A DNA stretch of 64,000 bases from Muraenolepis orangiensis. Taxonomy: Eukaryota > Chordata > Actinopteri > Gadiformes > Muraenolepididae. Positions within the stretch are counted from its first letter, which is position 1, and each line of letters opens with the position of its first letter. The stretch is from NCBI GenBank assembly GCA_027704905.1, contig CM051002.1, forward strand, positions 12,662,228 through 12,726,227. The letters are read 5' to 3'. This document shows, one piece after another, positions 12,007-46,099 of the stretch. A model generated the notes under the pieces. It searched no databases and was not told the origin of the DNA. It saw nothing but the letters and a program-made list of their open reading frames with translations. Position numbers and translations under genes: made by a program.

Positions 12007-12145
12007 GTGACTGTGGAGTGTGTGCGTGTGTGTGGTTGCTGGCTAGTTTAAGCAGCCTCACCAGCTAATCAGTCTAACTCAGGCCAGGCCTGATGGTGGA
12101 ATAATGGACTGTGGAATGTGTGTGTGTGTGTGTGTGTGTGTAAGA
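12007..12145. repeat. Foldback short repeat, copy 2, expanding into a (TG)n run
   Basis: Same 'ctgtggagtgtgtg' opening and 'ctagtttaagcagcctca' block as the copies at 6466 and 14313. Here it sits inside the Tc1 element and its end has grown into a (TG)n microsatellite (12118-12140). Confidence 0.5.
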
Positions 12146-12577
12146 AAGAGACGGCAAAAAATGGCATCCATGGGAGAGTTCAAGACGAAAACCACTGCTG
12201 GCCAAATAGAACGGCTCGTCTGACATTGGCAAAAAAACATCTCGATGACCCCCAAGACTTTTTGGATAACATTCTGTGGACTGATGAGTCAAAAGTGGAA
12301 CTTCTTGAAAGACATGGGTCACACTTGATCTGGCATAAAGCTAGCACAGCCTTCCACATCAAGAACATCATACCAACAGCGAAACGCGGAGGTGGTAGTG
12401 TGTTGGGCTGCTTTGCTGCTCCAGGACCTGAACAACTTGCCATAATTGTTGGAACCATGAATTCCGTTCTCTACCAGAACATTCTGAAGGAGAATGTCCG
12501 CCAATCGGTTTGTGCCCTAAAGCTCAAGCGCAGTCGGGCTGTGCAGCAGGACAATGATGCGAAGCATACACGCAAGA

Positions 12578-13013
12578 CCAGATGTCGGAAGAAGGCCATC
12601 TCCATCAAAAACCACCCTGGGCACCATCTCTTCTCCCCCCTACGGTCCGGTTGCCGGTTCCGCAGCATCCGCACAAGGACTACCATGTTCAAGGACAGTT
12701 TTTATCCACAGGCAGCGTGCTTACTGAACTGCTAGGAGTGCTGCCACTATCATAACATTGTCATCCATATTACATTACACTATTATACTTCTGCTGAACT
12801 TTCTGGACTCATTACAGCCAATGCACTGTTCTGCACTGTATTCATGAGGTTGCTGCACTACTGGCACTTTAAAATGCTTTTTCAGTCACTTTATTGTTCT
12901 TTTTATAGTGTACAGTATTTTTATAGTATAGTGTTTTAGAAATGTCATACTGCAGGAGGGAATGGGGAGTAAGCATTCCATTGCATTTGGCAAATACAAA
13001 TCTTGAATCTTGA
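12578..13013 (+). mobile_element. 5'-truncated L2-like LINE, 3' end
   Basis: The last codons of a reverse-transcriptase ORF (HPGHHLFSPLRSGCRFRS... ending LLNC then stop at about 12735) are followed by a 3' UTR and a short 'atcttga' tail repeat (13003-13013). It is inserted in the Tc1 transposase gene. The same 3' end, reversed, occurs at about 25505-25830. Confidence 0.75.
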
Positions 13014-13570
13014 GCAAGTCCACCCCTCAATGTCTCAAATGGAACAAAATCAAGGTTTTGGAGTGGCCTCGTCAAAGTCCTGCCTTGAATCCTATTGCGA
13101 TGTTGTGGCATGACCTTAAACAGGCAGTTCATGCTCCAAACGCTCTAATGGGGCTGAATTAAAACAATTCTGCAAGTAGAATGGGGCCAACCTTCCTCCA
13201 CAGCGGTGTAAAAGACTCAATGCCAGATCTAGCAAGTGTTCGCTTGCAGTGATGGCGGCCAAGGGTGGCACAACCAGTTATAAGGTTTAGGGGGCGATTA
13301 CTTTTTCACATGGGTGTTTTCAGTAACATTGTATCTTGGAAATGTGTATATTCACATTGTCTTTATCTTATGTTAAAGTAATTTTTATCTGAAACTTTTA
13401 AATGTGACAAATAAAAGCAAAATTAGAAGAAGTCAGGAAGGGGGCAAATACAAATGATGTCCTCCATTTCAATCTTCTCCTTTGTCTGAATCCATTAAAT
13501 GTTGTATATTATACATTTATATTATATATCATGTATTGTATGTGTGTCCACGTAAATGTATATTGTACAG

Positions 13571-23534
<9,964 letters not shown>

Positions 23535-24290
23535 AGAGAAGGGATTGATGGGCTCCATTTCCTCATCCTCCACAGGGTATAACGCTGGGACCCAAAGCTT
23601 TTGCTGCGCTATTTAGATGTTTTACATTCAATCATGGGTTCTTATGGGTCCTTACATTCAAAATGTGCTTGGATATCGTGGCCTGTTGGCTCAACATTTT
23701 AAGGTGCCTTATAGTCTGCTCTTTCTCTCAAACTCTTATGATATGTGGATTGTGTCTTTAATTACTGGAATATTCTCCTTTTCTACTTTAAGAGTTGACC
23801 TACTGTTACTTGTACTGTCATCTGTGGCTCTCTCTCTACTGGTTTAGCTTGGTTTGGTCGTGAGACATTTTGAAGGCTTAGTTTGTGTATTTGCAATGCA
23901 AATACAATGCAAATACACAATTACTTGCACTGTGCACATTATTTTTGTCTTCAGATCATGTTGCACAGTTTTGCAGTTTGCACAGTTCAATAAATCTAGA
24001 ACATATGCAAGATGGGCGGAATGCACACTGCATCCCGTCTGACATCCTAGATCTGCAGATAATGCACTATATATGTTGCAAAATGTTTACAGCATAATGC
24101 AAATACAAAACTTTAGCAAAATAGTTTCTAGTAGTATCTTACCCTAAATATATTGCTGTCAAGTTTTGATTCTCCACCACCAGGTGTCACTAACATACAT
24201 TTTGGTTCTATGTTGAATGCTACTGCCTTAACCTTTTTGCTATGATGAGTCAATAAACAATACTGACAACCTACTTTGATGATACCCAAC
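23535..24290 (+). promoter_or_regulatory. parp3: parp3 copy A 3' flank and likely polyadenylation region
   Basis: Sequence after the stop codon matches the copy B 3' flank (36076-37035) in several blocks, showing that it lies inside the duplicated unit. Candidate AATAAA signals occur at about 23989 ('caataaatctagaac') and 24252 ('caataaacaatactg'). The second is conserved in copy B near 36937. Confidence 0.6.
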
Positions 24291-24295
24291 TGTCT

Positions 24296-24298
<3 letters not shown>

Positions 24299-24338
<40 letters not shown>

Positions 24339-24395
24339 TGAGTGAGTGAGTGAGTGAGTGAGTGAGTGAGAGAGAGAGAGAGAGAGAGAGAGTGA
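24299..24395. repeat. Compound (GT)n-(GAGT)n-(GA)n microsatellite
   Basis: Three successive simple repeats between the two parp3 copies, close to where the duplicated similarity stops. Confidence 0.95.
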
Positions 24396-24431
24396 GAGAG
24401 CACGCACAGCTGAGTTCAGGCCGGCTGAATG

Positions 24432-25280
24432 GCGCAGCATGCAATTGTTATTATCGCAATTCCTCCCTATTACCACCCGCTGTATGAATGAGATGGGGAA
24501 AAAAAGAATCCACCAAAATAAAAATATCCAATGTGAAACTAACTTTACTGCGGCTGCACCCTGCATAGAATATACGACATTTGCTAACATAATTAATAGA
24601 TTCAGATTGGCGTCCCATAGAAAACAAGAAGATGACGACGATGACGATATTTACTGGAATGGTCCGCCCCTTGTATTCATCTGCTTGGTCTGACCCGATC
24701 TGCCCCGAGAGCTCTTCCTGGTCTTCCTATTTTGACTGTGAGTCTTCTAGGCACACGTTTACGTTAATGATTACACGCAAAGTAGTCTAGGATTTTAGGT
24801 AACTTCAAGACTCGGAGCTGGAGCTGCATCGAGATCGCCTCGTTCGTGCTTGTTGACGTTGTTGAGTGAGTTGTCTCGCTACTTTATGAGATTGATATGC
24901 CTTTAAGGGGGTTTTCTAAGCCGATCAATGGTCACATGTCGTATGGTCCAAACGCACCACAACGCTATCCATGAATGACAGAACCAGAGTGGTGGCATGT
25001 CAACATTCGACCTTTTAGCGATCTGTTTTCGCAGTAAACGGATATGTGGCCTTGATTCACTGTGCCGTTCAGTAATCAACCTAAGTCCATTTGCGCTGAG
25101 CTGCAGATGACATGTCGAAACTTGTTTTTGATGGCTTTATATCATTATATCATCAACTATATGCGTTCCAGATGTTATGTGTAGAATAAACCAAGACGAC
25201 CAGTTCAACATGCACTTGAGATCCTCAGTATAGTTTTGTTCAACATTTATTGCGTGTGCCATTTCATAGATCAAGGGATC
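24432..25280 (+). promoter_or_regulatory. Upstream region of parp3 copy B
   Basis: Non-coding stretch between the end of unit A and the copy B start codon. Its first 240 bases are the segment repeated, inverted and permuted, at 1918-2528. A pyrimidine-AG ('catttcatag') just before 25271 could be an acceptor joining an untranslated leader exon to the ATG exon. No clear TATA box was recognised. Confidence 0.45.
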
Positions 25281-36075
<10,795 letters not shown>

Positions 36076-37035
36076 TCACTGAAGAGAAGGGATTGAGGGG
36101 CTGATTGGCCCCCATTTCCTCATCATCCACAGGGTATAACGCTGAGAGACAAAGCTTTTGCTGCACTATTAAGTTGTTTTACATTCAATCATGGGCTCTT
36201 TAAAATGAATTTATTTTGAGTAAATTCACTTGGATATTCTGGCCTGGTTGGCTGGACATTTTCCACAGTAAGTAGGTGAAAGGTGCCTTATAGTCAGTTC
36301 TCATGCGTCTTCTTCTACTGGAATATTATTTTACTTTTACAGTTTACCTACTTACATACTGCTGTCATCTGTGGCTCTCCCTATACTGGTTTAGCTTGGT
36401 TTGGTCATGAGACATTTTGAAGGCTTTTGTTTTGTCTAGTTTTGTGTGTATTTGTAATGCAAATGTTATACAATGCACTATGCACATTATTTTCGTCCTC
36501 AGATCAGGTTGGGTAGTTTTGCAGTTTGCACAGTTCGATAAATCTTGAACGTATGCAAGATGGGAGGAATGTACCTGCATGCCGTCTGCCATCCTATATC
36601 TGCAAATAATGCACTATATACTGTATGTTGCTAAATGTTTACAGAACATTTTGTGCGGGGAGAGGTATGTTCTTAAAATTGAAGTGCTGCTTTAATACTA
36701 TCCTATCCTAATCCTATACAATCATTTTACTGGCTTAATATTGCGGTTTAATAGTACGTACAATAGTACAACATTTACCAATAGTTGCTTCGGTATTTTT
36801 ACCCAAAAGATATTCCTGTCAAGTTTTATTCTCCACCACTAGGTGTCACTAACATACATTCTTCTGGTTCTATGTTGAAAGCTACTGCCTTAACCTTTTT
36901 GCATCATGATATGACCACTTGACCCTATGATGAGTCAATAAACAATACTGACAACCTACTTGAATGGGAAATGCTATATTTTGAGAGCAAATTGTGTTGT
37001 TAATGTTTGTCTGACCTCCCAAAGATACCCAACAA
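36076..37035 (+). promoter_or_regulatory. parp3: parp3 copy B 3' flank and likely polyadenylation region
   Basis: Matches unit A 23535-24290 in blocks up to 'agatacccaac' at 37023. A conserved AATAAA lies near 36937. This marks the right border of the duplicated unit. It is followed by (AT)/(GT)-rich simple sequence at 37125-37315. Confidence 0.6.
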
Positions 37036-37315
37036 TGCATCATGTCTAAACAAGATAGTGTAGTAGCAATTAGCATAATGAATCTAAAACATGTATATTA
37101 CCTTTTTATCATGCAAGGTTCAAATGTATATGTATATATGTGTGTGTGGGTGTGTATACACATATATACACAAATGTATATTAATATATATATACTGTAT
37201 ATGTGTATATATATATATATGTATATGTACTGTACATATATACTGCATACACACACACATATATTTTTATTTTATATTATATATATCATTTTTATATTAT
37301 ATTATTAGTATCTTT

Positions 37316-38246
37316 TTTATTTGTGAGTCTGACCAAAGGAAATTGTTCATAGTATTTATTTAGTAAATACTTATACCCTCAGCTCAGCGGGCGTTAGGAC
37401 CCAGGCGTCACCGAGCTCTGTGCAAGGACAGTGGAGTTGGTGTCCATCTGTAAGGGGTGGAAGGAGAAAAAAACCGTAGACCATACAATGTGTGACAGTC
37501 ACTGCCATACACAGCACAGGACAACGATGACGGAGCTAGAGGAGGATGGACTTGAAACGAGAAGCATCGTCTCAGCGCTGTCTGTGAAATGATGAATGAA
37601 TTGAAGCCCAGCAGGTCTTTGATTAGATGATGGTGTTATAGAAGGATCATAGGGCAGACCAGGTGTAGTCTCACTGCAACACATCCAAGTAATGCTTCGG
37701 GAAGACACCAGATGCTGACTGGAGGGATTTGCGGATGCCTCGGTTTGCTTATCTCAGGCTTCGACCGGAATCGGCACTCATGGGATTTGTCAACCCAGTG
37801 ACAGCCCCTTTGGTCTCTCAATTCTGACACCAAGCCCTGGATAACGGGTAGGTAGCCACATTTGCATGCAGTGAGAATGTTGTGTGGAGCGGAATCTGGG
37901 TGAGAAAAGTGTCCCATAGTAATGAATTGATCACTCACAAGGTGAACAGGAAACAGTTAATGTAATATGTGTTCATTTTACAATAAAGGTATGGCATGGT
38001 GAATGTGACATTTTAGTTTTCCAGTAAAAAAAACTGTCAAAACGCATGAAGATGAGCAAAAAATTAAATAGGCCAGTAGTATATACTACTGTGCTGACAA
38101 TACTAACACTAAATGAAGAGGAGAGTGGCCTGTTAAACAGTGACATATTTATGAAAACAACTGTCCACAAATTGGTTGTTGTTTTTTATCCAGATTGAAG
38201 ACACCTCAGAATGCATCAACTTGACCTGACGAGGAGAGAATAGAAA
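37316..38246. other. Intergenic, upstream of the gpr62-like gene
   Basis: No coding exon recognised. It probably contains the promoter and leader of the downstream receptor gene, but no core promoter motif stood out. Confidence 0.4.
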
Positions 38247-39557
38247 ATGGCTGGGGAACCTGTTCTGATGCTTCCGGTCTCTGCGCCAAACCTCACGGGG
38301 CCCAGCCTCACCACCTCTCTGTGGGGACCCCATCCCACCGTGCCCGACAACGCGGAGGTCGTCATCAGCTCCCAGTCCCAGATCCAGGACCTGATCGGGC
38401 TCTTCTGCATGGTGACCCTTAACCTCATCGCGCTGTTGGCCAACACGGGCGTGATGGTGGCGATCGCACGGGCGCCCCACCTCAAGCGCTTCGCCTTGGT
38501 GTGCCACCTGTGCGCCGTGGACCTGCTGTGCGCCATCCTGCTCATGCCGCTGGGCATCATCTCCAGCTCGCCCCTCTTCGGCAGCGTGGTCTTCACCGTC
38601 CTGGAGTGCCAGGTGTACATCTTCCTCAATGTCTTCCTCGTCTGCCTGTCCATCCTCACCGTCACGGCCATCAGCGTGGAACGGTACTTCTACATCGTGC
38701 ACCCCATGCGCTACGAGGTGCGGATGAGCATCAACCTGGCTGTGGGCGTCATGCTCTTCATCTGGCTGAAGTCGGCGCTGCTGGCGCTGGTCACGCTGTT
38801 TGGCTGGCCCGCCTACGGCAACCACAGCTCCATCGCGGCAGCCCACTGCTCCGTCCACTGGAGCCATAGCCGCCTCCGCCGAGCCTTCGCTTTGCTCTTC
38901 GGCGCGCTGTGCTTTCTGCTGCCGGCGCTGGTCATTTTCGCCGTCTACTGCGCCGTGTACAAGGTGGCACGCTCGGCCGCCCTGCAGCAGACCCCCGCCG
39001 GTGCCGGCGCCACAACCGCCGCGCCCACCTGGGCCCACCCTGCCAAGAGCCGCTCGGACTCCATCAACAGCCAGACCACCATCATCACCACTGGCCGCAG
39101 CCTACCCCAGAGGCTGTCCCCCGAGCGGGCCTTCAGCGGGGGCAAGGCCGCCCTCACCCTGGTGCTCATTGTGGGCCAGTTCCTGCTCTGCTGGCTGCCC
39201 TACTTCACCTTCCACCTGCAGACGTCCCTGAGCGCCGCCGGGCCCAGCCCCGGGGTCCTGGAGGAGGCGGTCACCTGGCTGGCGTACTCGTCTTTCGCCG
39301 TCAACCCCTTCTTCTACGGCATGCTGAACCGGCAGATCCGCGAGGAGCTGGTGAAGTTCCGCCGCTGCTGCTTCACCCAGCCGCTGGAGCTAACGGCGTC
39401 CAGCCACGAGGGCTCCCTCCAGGAGAACTTCCTGCAGTTCATCCAGAGGACCAACAGCACGGCCCACACATCCTCCAGCTGCGTCACCTCAAGCCCCAGG
39501 AACACTATGGAGCAGGTGGTGCGCATCCCCGGGCAGATACCCGAGGAACCCGCCTAG
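38247..39557 (+). CDS. gpr62: Orphan class A GPCR of the GPR61/GPR62 family
   Basis: Intronless frame of 436 residues, GC-rich unlike its surroundings. A glycosylatable NLT (15-17) lies in the short N-terminus. Seven hydrophobic segments follow, with TM1 at about 47-73. The TM3 end has ERY (145-147) in place of DRY, TM6 has CWLPYF (315-320), and TM7 has NPFFY (353-357). Cys121 and Cys201 can form the usual extracellular disulfide. The third loop carries SRSDSINSQ, as in the family. The tail has a double Cys for palmitoylation and ends in a RIPGQIPEE-type block. Family members are plasma-membrane receptors with high ligand-independent Gs signalling, reported for GPR61 and GPR62, and no settled ligand. 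By sequence it resembles GPR61 at least as much as GPR62. Its place next to parp3 favours gpr62. The start has A at -3 and G at +4. Confidence 0.85.
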   Translation: MAGEPVLMLPVSAPNLTGPSLTTSLWGPHPTVPDNAEVVISSQSQIQDLIGLFCMVTLNLIALLANTGVMVAIARAPHLKRFALVCHLCAVDLLCAILLMPLGIISSSPLFGSVVFTVLECQVYIFLNVFLVCLSILTVTAISVERYFYIVHPMRYEVRMSINLAVGVMLFIWLKSALLALVTLFGWPAYGNHSSIAAAHCSVHWSHSRLRRAFALLFGALCFLLPALVIFAVYCAVYKVARSAALQQTPAGAGATTAAPTWAHPAKSRSDSINSQTTIITTGRSLPQRLSPERAFSGGKAALTLVLIVGQFLLCWLPYFTFHLQTSLSAAGPSPGVLEEAVTWLAYSSFAVNPFFYGMLNRQIREELVKFRRCCFTQPLELTASSHEGSLQENFLQFIQRTNSTAHTSSSCVTSSPRNTMEQVVRIPGQIPEEPA

Positions 39558-39950
39558 CCTGTGGGTAGGGCTAGGCCGGGAAGTCACGAAAGAGATAAAG
39601 TTGACATGAAACAATGTATTTATTTATCCAGAGGATTTTAATGTCATTTGAAGTAATTGAGTGCCCGTTACATTATGGTTTGCTGTTTGTTTATGGGTTA
39701 TTTGCATTGGGCTTCATTCATGATATTTTACGAGTTGTATTGGAAGGTAAAACGTTTGATTAATTAGAAGATTCGTCTTATGTTCGTAGACATGTGGTTA
39801 GTAGTTATAATAGTTTCTAACCATAATAACATGAAAATTAGTAGAGTAGGCATTTGTAATCTGACTTATTGTATTTAATTGATGACATACTGTATAATAG
39901 CAATAGGATCCTGTTCAAATAACATAATACAAACAAATAAAACCTATATT
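39558..39950 (+). promoter_or_regulatory. gpr62-like 3' region with polyadenylation signal
   Basis: AT-rich sequence following the stop codon. An AATAAA lies near 39936 ('acaaataaaacctat'), a plausible transcript end. Confidence 0.5.
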
Positions 39951-39985
39951 TTTGGCTAGGACCACATCTATTCATATTCTGAGAG

Positions 39986-40916
<931 letters not shown>

Positions 40917-40924
40917 GGTTATGT

Positions 40925-41883
40925 CAGGGATATTCAACTGGCGGCCCGCGGGCCAAATCCGGCCCGCGGGGAGCTTTCTCGTGGCCCCTGGAACGCACTC
41001 CATATTCCAATGTAAAAAATAAAAAAATAAAAATAAAAAAAATATTAAAATGTATAATCATTTAAATAAATGTCAATATATGTTCGCTATTATGTTATCC
41101 GAATTAAATGAGTCCAAATTATTTCTCCTTCAATAGTTCTTAAAAGGCAATCTTGCATTGGACTGATCAGCGTGTAATTATTGCGACATTGTGTCAATCT
41201 CGTTACTCTCATTATTGATCCGAAATGAGCGGAGAGAAACGGCGGAAAATTGACGGTGAAAACCGACACTTCAACCCCAAATGGACTGATGATTTTGTAT
41301 TTATTTGACCATCGCACGCCAATCCTAGACCTTTATGTTTAATATGTCAAATAACTGTTTCAGTCTGCAAGGTTGCTAATGTGAGGCGCCACTATGAGAC
41401 CAAGCATGCTGCTAACTTCAATGCTGCTTACCCGCCTGGTAGCACAGCTAGACGTGGTAAAATATAAATACTTAAATCTTCTTACACTGCATCAACCACT
41501 TACAACTGCTTATGCCAGGACGAGAATCCAGACCCCTGCCAGTTATCATTTGCCCGTTGAGGGATTGTTCTGTTTTAGTCACCTCGGGAACCTTGTGTGA
41601 AATAAATATCCGTTTACCCGACTGCGTCTCGCTCTCCCTCCTTATATTCCGCAGCAGACCACAAATCTGCCACAGTAGCCTACATTACTATTTTGGTTGC
41701 CTATTTTACTACTACTACTACTACAATAATAATAATAACAATAATAATAATCATTATTATAATTGCATGGTTGGTTGTACAATAACAATGGCATTTGTTC
41801 ATTTTCGTTGTCAGTCTTGTGGCCCTCGCCTTCAAGACATTTTACAATTGTGGCCCCCTTCCTAATCTAGTTGAATACCCCTG
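40925..41883 (+). mobile_element. Non-autonomous hAT element with 8-bp target duplication
   Basis: Starts 'cagggatattcaactggcgg' and ends 'ctagttgaatacccctg', giving complementary ends. A perfect 8-bp duplication, ggttatgt, lies at 40917-40924 and 41884-41891. The left part keeps the N-terminus of a zinc-finger transposase: MSGEKRRKIDGENRHFNPKW at about 41226, then LCLICQITV and RRHYETKHAANF near 41390. The rest of the transposase is missing. The end motif with 'ggcccgcgggcc' is the familiar hAT type of vertebrate genomes. Confidence 0.9.
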
Positions 41884-41965
41884 GGTTATGTGATCACTAC
41901 ATTATATAACTAGGGAGACAATGAAGATAAATCAACCTCAGAACTCAAACTCTGACCCTTTAGAT

Positions 41966-44216
41966 CAGTGGTAACCAATTTTTTCAAGCCCAAGATCACT
42001 TTTTATTCCAAAATGTAAGCCACGATCTACCATACATATATATATCATATCTTCCAAAAAACCCACTTAGGAGTAAGACTGTTCATCGTCATATTTATTT
42101 TTGCAATCAATTTCTGTTACAACAGGCTCAATGTACGTGCATACATGCACACAAAGAAAGACACAGTTGTGCACAGTTATCTGTTCAATGCACAATATTC
42201 ATATTTATGGTAGGCATATCTGTTCAATACAAACTATTCACAGTATCTGCTTAATGCACAATATTCATATTTACGGTAGGCATCTGTTCAATACAAACTA
42301 TTCATATTTACAGTATCTGTTCAATGCACAATAGTTAGTTTCTCAGTTCAATTAATAATATTCAAATTTACAGATATCAGCCTACAGTTCAATGCAATCC
42401 ATATTACGTTTCTCTGTTCAATGCACAATATATTAAGATATTAATTTGCCATTCGTACAATGGAACGCTTGCTCCCCATTCCCTCCCGCAGTAAACATCT
42501 CAAAAAACAATACCATAAAAATAATATATACCAAAAAATATATATATATAATATAAAAATAAAAATGAATAACACGCGAGTGTATAGAGTATAGAACTCA
42601 TACGAGTTTATTATTTTAATTTGTGAAAAGGCCATTTCACATAAGTATGTGGAGCCAAAGTATAGGCCTTCAGTTTAAGCGCACATGACACAATCAGTGG
42701 ATACCTCTCTCTACTCACGAGTGACCAAAAGTCCTGGTCTCTTGCTCTGGCCTTCAAGTCAATGTTGCTTTGCATTTCAATAATCTCCATGTCAAGGCTC
42801 GTAGGTAATGTAGGTAACACCTCCTGCATTTTAACTGACAGCTGTTCAATGTCAATGCTGAGGAAAGGGTTTGATACAAAACCAACTACTTGCCCCATAT
42901 CTTGTACCTCCACAAATCGAGCGCCAAATATTCTGATGTCAGCTTGTTCAAATGGGCGCAGAATTGTTCAGGATGAAAAGCAGTTTTTCCTGTGAGGTTT
43001 TGTGACACCTTTTCAAGATTAGGGAAGTGTGTCAGCCTCGCATGTCTTAACTGAGTGGTCCACAAACTGAGTTTCTCTTTGAATGCCTCCAATGCGCTAA
43101 TCATGTGACCAAGCTCTCGGTCTTCCCCTTGCAATTCTCGGTTAATGGTCGTTGAGTTTTGCAGTCAGATCGGTAAGGAACCCCAAGTCCAATAACCAAG
43201 TATTGTCCGGACAGCTGCATACTCCTAGTTCCTCGACATTAGAAAACTGATGATCTCTGGCAGCAAATCCAGAAAACGCTGGAGCACGAGTCGAGTTTGT
43301 CCAATAAAGACTTAAATAGCCGGTGCTGGAGTGCTTTTGCGCAAATTTAATTTACTATTTTAACAACAACATTCATTACATGTGACATGTCAATTGCTTT
43401 AGCTTCCAATGCCTGTTGATGTATCAAACAGTGATAGTGATAATGGTGGAAAGTCTGGGTCTTTTCTGCACAAGCATCGCAGAGTGCATCGCATCGGAGC
43501 ATCGCCGGTGCCCCATCGGTTGTGAAGGACACCATTTTATGAATGGGAATCTTGTACTCATGCACAAAGTCCTTGAGTGCCTTGTACACATCTTCACCCC
43601 TGGTTCTTTCTTTCAATGGGATAAGGGCCAGAAATGCCTCTTTGACAGTAAAATCGGTGAAAACACACTTAGCTGGTCTGTGTCGTCGGTAGACTCGTCA
43701 AATTGAACTGCAAAGTATTCCGAGAAGTCTTTTAATACTTACATTTTGGACAATGACTCGACTCTTATGGCTACAGTAGGTGCACCAAGTGGTACACTTT
43801 TTATCCTTGCTTTTATGTCCTCTTTGTCAGCTGTAACGCTCATTGCTTCTTTGATCAACTCGCCATCCGTAAATGGCTTTTTGTGCTTTGCCAAAATATG
43901 GCTAACTCGGAAGGACGTTTCCGTAGCTGCCTTACTCTTTGCTGTAGGCGCGATGAAAGGTGACTGCTGTGGTTTTAGTCCTCTTTTCAGATCTCTTTTT
44001 AGATTTTAATGCGCTGTTGAGTGGATATGAGTCTTTGAATTTAGCATGGGTGCTAGCATGATGGCGCTCCAGGTTGCCCCGTTTTGACAGGCTATGCCTG
44101 TTGGCATATGAGGCATAAAGTCTTCTCTTTCGCTGATGTGAAAATAAATTCATGCTCCCATTCCGGGTGGAAATAATACGTTTTGGATTTATTTTTCGCC
44201 GGACCCTCAGCCATAT
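41966..44216 (-). mobile_element. Decayed hAT transposon, GTF2IRD2/ZBED-like transposase
   Basis: The left end starts 'cagtggtaaccaatttt' with the usual hAT CAGTGG. On the minus strand the transposase starts at about 44214 (MAEGPAKNK). A zinc-finger part with NLERHHASTHAKF lies near 44050, then FTTDGAPAM near 43530, a QTFHHYHYHCLIHQQALEAK block near 43420, and the dimerisation region 43134-42611. Stops and frameshifts separate these parts, so it is not functional. The right inverted end was not located. A tandem repeat (42111-42440) and a small LINE-tail piece (about 42455-42500) lie in its 3' part. Confidence 0.75.
42111..42440. repeat. Degenerate tandem repeat
   Basis: Several imperfect copies of a unit of about 60-65 bases built from 'ctgttcaatgcacaatattc' and 'atatttacggtaggcat'-like phrases. 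It lies inside the hAT remnant. Confidence 0.65.
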
Positions 44217-45627
<1,411 letters not shown>

Positions 45628-46099
45628 CCCTCGTGCCAGTGACCAAATAAATAAACATATGGTAATACGTACCGTGACCAACAGAGTGAGCTGTTGCTCT
45701 CCGTATTCCCTTTCCATACTCTGTTTTTGATCCCGTTTACTGAGCATTTGGTGCTGAAAGACACAAAGATCAAGAACAATGTACAATATAAATGCATACA
45801 TTAAAGATACGATAAAAAAAGATAAATAAAGAAATGTAACAAACTATTAGGCCTACATAAGCTATATGCTAATATGAATTAAGATAAATATGGGAGACAA
45901 ATGTTGTGAAAATAAACATAAGGGGAGATCCTTAGTTTTCTTTTTGCCCCAAAAAAAAGTTTCCTCCTAAATTCAAACCACCACTCTTTCATGCACCACT
46001 GGGCGCATGACAATCCTGTAAGAGATTGAAATATTTTTTCTACAAGTTTAACAAGTTAAACGCAGAATCATATAGAATACCTTAAAAAATAAGGGGTCA

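Larger units (their letters stand above)
11457..13460 (+). mobile_element. Tc1/mariner element, decayed and interrupted
   Basis: The ends are complementary: 'gtatttgcccccttcc' at 11471 and 'ggaagggggcaaatac' at 13436-13451. Inside is Tc1-type transposase on the plus strand. Landmarks are LTLAKKHLDDP near 12210, the catalytic-region LWTDESKVE near 12280, RGGGSVLGCF near 12390, and after an interruption VLEWPRQSPALNPI near 13055. A foldback repeat (12007-12145) and a LINE 3' end (12578-13013) are inserted. Because of these breaks it cannot encode a working transposase. The matching site in parp3 copy B intron 1 has no Tc1. Confidence 0.85.

Noticed and set aside
12118..12735. A single Tc1-plus-LINE frame of 205 codons as one gene
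   Set aside because: The first part is Tc1 transposase and the last part (from about 12578) is a LINE ORF end. The join is an insertion accident.
37042..37363. Tyr/Ile-rich frames upstream of the gpr62-like gene
   Set aside because: They come from AT/GT microsatellite sequence.
38133..39038. Long minus-strand open frame opposite the gpr62-like gene
   Set aside because: It is the antisense shadow of a GC-rich receptor gene and has no family features.
42111..42440. Possible CRISPR-like repeat-spacer pattern
   Set aside because: The units are imperfect, contiguous and AT-rich inside a hAT remnant. There is no constant repeat with unique spacers.
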